64,000 bases of DNA, from positions 1,116,001 through 1,180,000 of the forward strand of contig JAALGY010000059.1 in NCBI GenBank assembly GCA_032358165.1, read 5' to 3'. Below, in pieces: positions 57,479 to 64,000 of this stretch (positions within the stretch are counted from its first letter, which is position 1; every line of letters starts with the position of its first letter). The notes beneath the pieces were generated by a model. It had not been told where the DNA came from and ran no database searches. It worked only from the letters and a program-made list of their open reading frames with translations. The DNA comes from Diplosphaera chodatii. Taxonomy: Eukaryota > Chlorophyta > Trebouxiophyceae > Prasiolales > Stichococcaceae. The position numbers were made by a program, and so were the translations under genes.

Positions 57479-58206
57479 GCAGAGACGTCTGATTCAACTT
57501 CGATGCGAGCCTGTATGGATCTATGTGCCGGGGTGCGGGACTGGGCACTGACGCTGTGAGCAATCTGCCCTAAGGAGATTGGGTAACCGGCAGGGTTCGT
57601 GCTCAGGGGTGGGAGCAGTTCGCCCCGTGTTGGGCACTTCGCGGCTCGGATATTTGCTGTGTTGCAGCAATGCGGCAAAGCGCATTTGTGCAAGAATGAA
57701 ATACCATGCACGTCCGGTGCACATCGTCTTGAGGTGCTGCTCATCCGACACACACTTGCGACACTACACTCGGAGCCGCTAGGCTTGCCTCGGAGGATCA
57801 GCTCTTGATATGGTAACTTTGCCCACGTAAGCAGCTTCAGTATTCAGCATTTACAGGGACTGCATTTGAATGCTGTTTGAAAACCTCAAAAGGCGTCAGC
57901 AACGGCCGCATCGCTCACTGCAGTCACTCTCATGCGGCAACCGGGCAGCCGGTGACTGCAGCTGTTTGTTGCAGGCAAAACAGCTGAGAATTGGCTGCCT
58001 GCAAGACCCTTCCGCGCTGCAGAGCTAGACTCTCGACCTGGTGCAGCCCTGCAGTCCGCAGCTGGCGGTGCGGCGAGCGGCACCGCAGGTACAGCATGCG
58101 TCCCAGGGCCAGGACATCGGGATGTAACACCGTTGGCATGCACGCCGTCAGCTGCCAAGTACCCAGTGCTCAGGAGCTGTAGTGGCGCCTCTTTGCAGGC
58201 GGGCAC
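57479..58206. other. Divergent intergenic region between COX6B and the acetyl-CoA transporter
   Basis: About 730 bp holding two promoters. A TTTGCAG acceptor-like site at 58192-58198 directly before the transporter ATG suggests a non-coding first exon in this interval. Confidence 0.5.
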
Positions 58207-61200
58207 TTGCGGCAGATGGGGGCATCGGCGCACGCCGACCCGCTTGACAAAGCGCACCACCAGCAGCGGCTGTGGCGCAGCAGCGACACGCCGGAGGCCA
58301 ACCTGGCGGAGGAGGGCTTCCACGACGGCTTCCACCAGCGCTCCGGCGGCAGCGCCGACGGCAGGCATGACGCACTCAGCGGCAGCGCCTTCCCCGGCGG
58401 CAGCGGCGGCAGCAGGAAGCCGGTCCGGCGGCCCAGCCACAGCACCCTGCTGCGCCGGGTGCAGCACACCAACGGCCACAAGCACGGCCAGGTCAGGGAG
58501 CCGCCTGCCTCCAGCGGCAAGGCAACCGATGCTTCTGTGCTGGCTCCTGACCTGACCATTGCATGCGATGCAGCAGCGGCTGGTGCGCTTCTTCTGTAAA
58601 GCGCTGGGACAGAGTGTTCCTTTGCTGCCGCCTGAACGCAGGGAGACGGCGTGCTGGCGGAGTTCTGGAACCTGGTGCTGCTGACAACGCTGTACGCGAT
58701 GCAGGGTGTGCCGCTGGGCCTCACCATGGGCTCCATGTGAGGCGCTGCCTTAATTTGTCATCTGACATGTCAAGTAGACCCAGCTATTCAGGTTCAAAAC
58801 CCGCCAGCGTACAACCTGAGCTAACCCTAGCGAGGTGCTGACCATGCGGGAATGCGCTGCCTGCAGGCCATTCCTGCTGCAGGCGAAGGCCAGCTACACA
58901 GCCATCGGCATCTTCTCCCTGGCAGCGTACCCCTACAGCTTCAAGCTGGCCTGGTCGCCCATCGTCGACTCGGTGAGCTGCTGTCTGCTGCGGCAGCTGG
59001 GGTGTCTCGTGGCCAGCGCACTTGTGTGTCAACACGCTTTTTGGCAGATCTGGTGGGGGGTGTTTGAGCGCAATGGCACTGCCCATGGGCGGCATTTACA
59101 GATGTGGTCGTCATCGAGTGCAGCTTAGACAGTGTGGCATCTGCTGTTTTGGATCACGCCTGACGAGCTGTTGCATCTGACGCCTGCCGCTGCGCGTCCA
59201 GGTGTACAGCTTGGCACTGGGGCGGCGGAAGTCCTGGATCGTGCCGATCCAGGCGACATCGGGTGTCGCTCTGCTGCTGTCCGCCGGCTGGGCTGACGCG
59301 CGGCTCCAGGTAAGACAATCCCAAAGATTTGCTAGCGTGTCGGGGACCATACACTTGTATGCAGTTGCATGTTGGCGAGAGCCTTCTCCTTGGGTCATTA
59401 TAGGGGGATGCAGATGAAGACAAGATGCAGAGGACCTGCCTCTGATGTCTGTGTTCGGTTGCAAGAGCCGCTGGCAGCTGGCAATCCACACGCCCGAGCC
59501 CCGCCATCGAATATCTAAACATAAAATGTCTTTCGAAAGTATAAATTTATACTTAATCTACTATAAGGCGGCGGACGTGGTGGCGATCACCACGCTGTTC
59601 TTCGGGCTGGTGCTGCTGGCCGCGACGCAGGACATCGCGGTGGATGGCTGGGCGCTGACGCTGCTGTCGCGCCGCCACGTCGGGTGCGCACCTTGCAGCA
59701 CCGCATGGGCTGGGCGCCGGCCTCCTGTCGGCGCTGACGTGTCCATGCTGTAGATGCGAGGGTCACGTTCGGCTTCCTTGCAATGCTGGGGTCAACCGTC
59801 ACGCGAGCCCCCTGACACGCCAAGGGGCTCCCCGGCGATGCTGACTCATCGGAGGCGAGCGGCGCAATCCTGCGCATGGGGCTGAAGTGTGTGTTTCCCG
59901 CAGGTGGGCGTCCACGTGCCAGACGGTGGGCATGAACGCGGGCTACTTCACCAGCTTCACCGTGTTCCTGGCGCTCAACGACGCCTCCTTCTGCAACGCC
60001 TGGCTCAGGTCCGTGGTGGTGACTGCTCATGGTGTTGATGGATGCGGCGTCCAGCTGCGGTGCTGTACCAGCGTCCTTGGAAGTCCGTCCCACGGACGTC
60101 ACGCTGCACACGTGTGCGCTCAGCATGCGCGCCCGGTCTGCCACCCAGGAACCCCGACGACGTCAGCCCGGCTGGCGTCCTGTCGCTGGCGACGTACCTG
60201 CGCTTCTGGGGCTGGACGTACCTGCTGGTCACGCTCGCGGTGGCGGCCCTGAAGCACGAGGTCAACTTCAGGGCGCCGGCAGGTGCGCAGCCTGACAGCG
60301 GCTGCATGGGACGGCCTCCTGAAGCCGGTCCTGAGTGGCGGCAGTATGCTGAGCACCTGCGCACAGTGGCATGGGTCCTATGACCGTGCTGCTTCCCTCG
60401 TGAGTATTGAGGAGCAGGCAAGACTCAAGAATGTGGCGGCAGAGGCAGTGAACCGGCACGGCCTTCCGGTCTCGAGGTGTTTTGCGCTTTGCCTGTGGCA
60501 GGGTCCGACAGCGAGGAGGAAGAGGAGCCCGAGAAGGAGCTGGGCCTGCACGAGGCGTACCTGCAGCTGCTGCGTGTCATCCGCCTGCCCGCGGTGCGCA
60601 CCCTGCGAGACGAACACGATGGGGCGTCTGGGGACAAGGGTTTATAGTGCAATGTGCATTGGTGGACCTGGGCAAGCGCCTACCTGCAGCTGCACTTGAG
60701 TTCAGGGTCAGCCTGCAGGCCCTGGCCACAGTTCTGGCGACGCTTCTGGTGGCGGGGCCTGGGTCGTCTTCGTCACAGCTGTGAGCTGGTGCTGTTCGCA
60801 GGTGCGGCGGCTGGCGGCGGTGCTGCTGACGATGCGGCTGGCGGTGCTGCCGGCGGAGGCGGCCGCGCCGCTGAAGCTGCTGGAGAAGGGCGTCAGCAAG
60901 GAGGCGCTGGCCGGGCTGGTGCGCTGAAGGCCCCTGTCTTGTGTGTGTATTTGTGCACAGAGGGAACGGCCGCTTCTGTACCCCTGTGCGCCGCCTGCTC
61001 TCTGCACCCAGCGGCAGCGGCACGTGGGCGGCAACAGCTCGCTGCCGGACATCTGTCGGCAACCTTGAGCAGTGGCAGCCCCCCTGCCAGCAATCTCGCA
61101 GAGCTAGTTGCTGCAGGGTGGGACTGATGCCCATCTTGCACGGCTTCATGCCATTGCTGCACCCGCCGCTCGCAGCCCGGTCAGCCGTGACCCCTGCACG

Positions 61201-62325
61201 CGCCGCGCAGGTGCTGCTGGAGTTCCCGTGCGAGCTGTTCAGCGCGGTGCTGGCGGGGCGGTGGGCGGCGGGCGCCGCGCCCCTCACCCCCTGGATGCGC
61301 GGCTACTGGCTGCGGCTGGCGACGGCGGCGGCCGCCACCACCCTGGTGACTCCAATCTGGAATCAGAGCAATTCCGTGCGTGCTGTTGAGCGACAGCAAG
61401 CTCACACAGCAGCGGTTTGTGTCTGCATGTGAGCAGGCACAGCTGCTGCATGACGTGGCTGACGATGTCACACGTATCCTCTGACAGGCGGCTCATCCGT
61501 GCGTGTCGTGATTGCAGGTGTGGCGCTTCCCGCCGGACGTAACGCAGCTGAGGGACTCGCCTGGCGACTTCCTGGCGCTCGCGGCGGTGGGCCTCGTCAC
61601 CAGTTTTACCAGCACGCTGATGTTCACCGCGCTCGGCAGCTTCTTCAACAAGGTCTCCGACCCCGACATGGTGAGCTCGCAAGGTTGGAACACACCGCTA
61701 CTGCTAGAACAGGTTGATGACGGGTGTTGGCGAGGTGCCGCAGGAAGCGTACTGTGAGTGTATTGGGCATGTGCCGTCATGGACTTGATGAGCGGCAACT
61801 TGGACTCTGGCCAGCACATGAGGCAACATGCCGCTGCTGTGTGCCGCTGCAGGGTGGGGCGTACCTGACGCTGCTGAACACGATCGCCAACATGGGGGCG
61901 GCGCTGCCCAAGCTGGCCATCTTCGCGGTGATGGACCTGCTGTCGGACCGCACCTGTGTGGGGGCCATGGACAAGGTGAAAGGGGCTCCATTTCTATGGC
62001 GCCTTCCAGAGGGCACTCTCCTATGCTCTGCCGCATCAACTCTTCGTTGCTCACGGTTTCATAAAGTTCAACCACATGCTCCTCTGTGCAGGTGCCAGAC
62101 TCAGCGTGCCCAGCCAACCATGCAGCAGCCACGGCTCCCGACAATGCCTGCGTCATGGCCGGCGGCAAGTGCCACCTGCAGCACGACGGCTACTACGGCC
62201 TGAGCTTTGCGGCAATCGGCATCGGGGCGGCGCTGGGGCTGTGGTACAGGGTGGCCCTGCCGCGGCTGCAGGCGCTGCCGGCAGACGCATGGCGAGCCAA
62301 AAGTGCAGCGCGGAAGTCCAACTGA
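58207..62325 (+). CDS. SLC33A1: Acetyl-coenzyme A transporter (SLC33A1 / AT-1 family)
   Basis: Multipass ER/Golgi-membrane carrier that moves acetyl-CoA into the lumen for acetylation of glycans and proteins. A hydrophilic N-terminus (MRQMGASAHADPLDKAHH; a second Met at 58219) is followed by exons 58640-58734 (LYAMQGVPLGLTMGSM), 58867-58972 (KASYTAIGIFSLAAYPYSFK), 59202-59309 (GRRKSWIVPIQATSG), about 59571-59686 (TQDIAVDGWALTLLSR), 59904-60009 (STCQTVGMNAGYF), about 60150-60281, 60502-60598 (acidic SEEEEEPEKEL), 60802-60921 (LLEKGVSKEALAGL), 61211-61346 (PCELFSAVLAGRWA), 61519-61673 (VTSFTSTLMFTALGSFFNKV), 61854-61974 (YLTLLNTIANMG) and 62092-62325 with late-loop Cys residues and a last TM. 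Motif order matches the family throughout. No defects seen. Confidence 0.93.
59505..59570 (+). other. AT-rich island with a perfect 18-bp palindrome at an acceptor site
   Basis: A roughly 65-bp stretch with very low GC inside a GC-rich gene. AAGTATAAATTTATACTT at 59537-59554 equals its own reverse complement, and TTTCGAAA (59531-59538) is another overlapping palindrome. The next exon of the acetyl-CoA transporter starts right after it at an unusual TATAAG acceptor. Confidence 0.85.
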
Positions 62326-63026
62326 CAGCCGGGGATCGGCAGTGGTGGTGGCTCCGCTGCCGCCCTCGAGTTGGCATGCCGGGCAGCCCTGCTGCTCCTG
62401 CCACAAAACTCGAATGCTTCAGCGTAAGTGGCTGAAGGGCAGTGGCAAACTGTATCGACACGTATGCCGAGTGACGTCGGCGCACTTATCACAGCCGTGG
62501 GGCGGGCCCGCCCACGGTTGGCGCACTGCATTGACTTGCAACTTGGGGATCATGCTTTCCATCAGTAGTTGCACATCAGATTGGCGCTCAACCATGCAAG
62601 CTAATCTCAGCTCATAGCTTTGAAGCAGCAGCGACAGTATTGGAGGCATTTGATGCTATACAGTCAACTGTTCTGCACCTGATGCGTTCCTTCCTGAGCA
62701 GCATAACTGCTGATCACTCTTCCAGTTCTCATGGCGCAACAGCGCGTGGCACATGCGACACTGTGCAGAACAATCCCGTCACACCGTTGTAGCCCAGGAA
62801 CGGTTGATAGCTGTGGCCAGGCTGTTTGCATTCCTCGCTATTTTGGCGCATCTACGGCTGCACCTTGCCTTGGGGGCGTCCGACGTTCAGGCTCCCCGCT
62901 TCCAGCAGCCTGATAGGATCAGCCAGCACACAGGTTGAAGCACGCGACATGCACCACACTGCCAAATGTCGTAGTGCTGATCATCTCTCTGCAATCTTCA
63001 GCACGCTTGACTTTCATTGCGCGCAG
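62326..63026. other. Intergenic region downstream of the acetyl-CoA transporter
   Basis: Holds its 3' UTR and the upstream part of the last gene. A plus frame at 62753-62933 encodes a hydrophobic segment (LFAFLAILAHLRLHLALG) that could be a signal-peptide exon of the next gene, but the reading frame does not join cleanly, so it is not called. Confidence 0.45.
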
Positions 63027-64000
63027 GGCATTGATGTTGAGCCAACACAACATGGTGTCTGCATGCCGCCGCAAACGACAGTGGATGCTCTGAAGCGCTG
63101 CTGTCCCGCGTTCTTCCGTGCTAACTGTAGACTAGAGCATACAGCATGCTGATTGGACAGTGCCCACCACCGCTGGCACGCAGCAGCAATGTGTACACGC
63201 TGCAGAGATCACAGTGCCGCCCCATGCGCCGCCACGAGCTGTCGGCCCACCCACAGCAGATCTGCAGCCGGCCACACCATGGCACCTCCTACCGTGCACG
63301 TTGAATGCGGCGGTAACTCCTGCAGGTGATTCGACGCTCTGTTTTGTGTCGTCCCATGCGCCGACCGGGTGTGGGTGGCATGCCATGGGTTTCACGATGT
63401 GTCATCACCTGCTCGCAGGGAGGCTGCACTGCTTCCGTCAGAGGTGTGGCAGCACTACTTGAGCAGCCACAGCAGCAGGAGCTCCTGCCAGATGAAGGAC
63501 CCAGGAAGCGGTGCCCTCGCTGCGGCAACGAGCGCACGCTGTTCTACTTCCCAGTGCGCAAGTCCCAGCCGGACGGCTGGGTGCGCTGCTACGCCTGCCA
63601 GCACGAGCAGCGGCTGGAGGCCAAGCCGCCAACAAGGTGCGCCAACCGCATGTGGATTGATAGCTCGAGAACCTGTTTATCACTGCGTGCAGCAGACCCC
63701 AGAAATAGGCGCTGTCTTCGTGTTGGCCGGCCCCGGCCTGGACCCTGGTTATGCAGCCTTCGTAACATGCTATGCGCCGCTATATTGAATATTTCCCCGG
63801 GAAAATGCAGGTGATCATAGTATGTAGCACGGTGCTTGGTGCGTGTTGCGCAGGCGAAATCACGATGAACACACACCGACGGGAGAGTCGCAGGTCTGCA
63901 AGAAGTGCCACAGCCACCTGCCGGCGAGGTGGTTCCATCTGCACCCTTGCAACTTGAGTGGCCGCGCGACCAGGTGCCTGGCGTGCACCGCACAGCAACG
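63027..64000 (+). CDS. Cys-rich zinc-ribbon protein, 3' partial
   Basis: Runs off the end of the window. Two exons are solid and join in phase: 63419-63636, encoding EQPQQQELLPDEG then KRCPRCGNERTLFYFPVRKS and VRCYACQHEQ, and 63854 to the window end, encoding GESQVCKKCHSHLPARWFH then CNLSGRATRCLACT. Each exon supplies one pair of Cys knuckles (CPRC...CYAC and CKKC...CLAC), so the protein is built from repeated four-Cys zinc ribbons of about 30 residues, one per exon. An upstream exon at 63027-63100 (GIDVEPTQHGVCMPP) is possible. No specific family is recognised; start and end are unknown. Confidence 0.6.

Overview
The window is nuclear DNA of a GC-rich green alga. The evidence is many short coding exons (about 60-230 bp) separated by 100-400 bp introns that mostly begin GTGAG/GTGCG and end TGCAG, plant-type protein families (a DYVI-tailed serine acetyltransferase, a UXT-type nucleotide-sugar transporter, COX6B with an acidic N-terminal extension, DUF4336 and DUF3754 proteins, a germin-like cupin), and short pieces of the plant/chlorophyte telomere unit TTTAGGG. 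A trebouxiophyte (Chlorella/Coccomyxa-like) source fits but is inferred. No organellar, viral, transposon-coding, tRNA, rRNA or CRISPR sequence was recognised.

Layout: (1) <1-10890, +, DExH-box RNA helicase, 5' end outside the window. (2) 11912-19586, +, receptor-like protein kinase. (3) 20505-24926, -, BAR-like coiled-coil protein. (4) 25448-28280, -, serine O-acetyltransferase. (5) 29556-35736, +, DUF3754/TMEM143-like membrane protein. (6) 36907-41220, -, type II membrane fucosyltransferase-like glycosyltransferase. (7) 42637-46661, -, plastid-type DUF4336 protein. (8) about 47473-48942, +, unknown. (9) 49693-52915, -, UDP-xylose-type transporter with two possible last exons. (10) 54023-56178, +, secreted cupin. 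(11) 56810-57448, -, intronless COX6B. (12) 58207-62325, +, acetyl-CoA transporter (SLC33A1/AT-1). (13) about 63027->64000, +, Cys-rich zinc-ribbon protein running off the end. The genes are independent housekeeping and endomembrane functions, not an operon or cluster; neighbours are tandem, divergent (4/5, 7/8, 9/10, 11/12) or convergent (2/3, 5/6, 8/9, 10/11). Genes 6, 9 and 12 all concern Golgi/ER glycan or acetyl-donor metabolism, which may be coincidence.

The most striking structure is not a gene. In seven of the thirteen genes one edge of an exon, with its splice junction, is repeated in diverged form in the adjoining intron (or just after the stop codon), usually 65-150 bp away and most often close to 100 bp. 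Twelve such 'exon echoes' are listed. They occur on acceptor and donor sides about equally. Long telomere-like strings occur in or beside some of them, and a telomere-like AGGGTTT string follows the stop codon of three minus-strand genes. This looks like a recurrent tandem-duplication process that lengthens introns and occasionally offers alternative exons.

Exon limits were read by eye from reading frame, GT/GC-AG borders and protein-family similarity, so individual borders may be off by a few bases and small exons may be missed.
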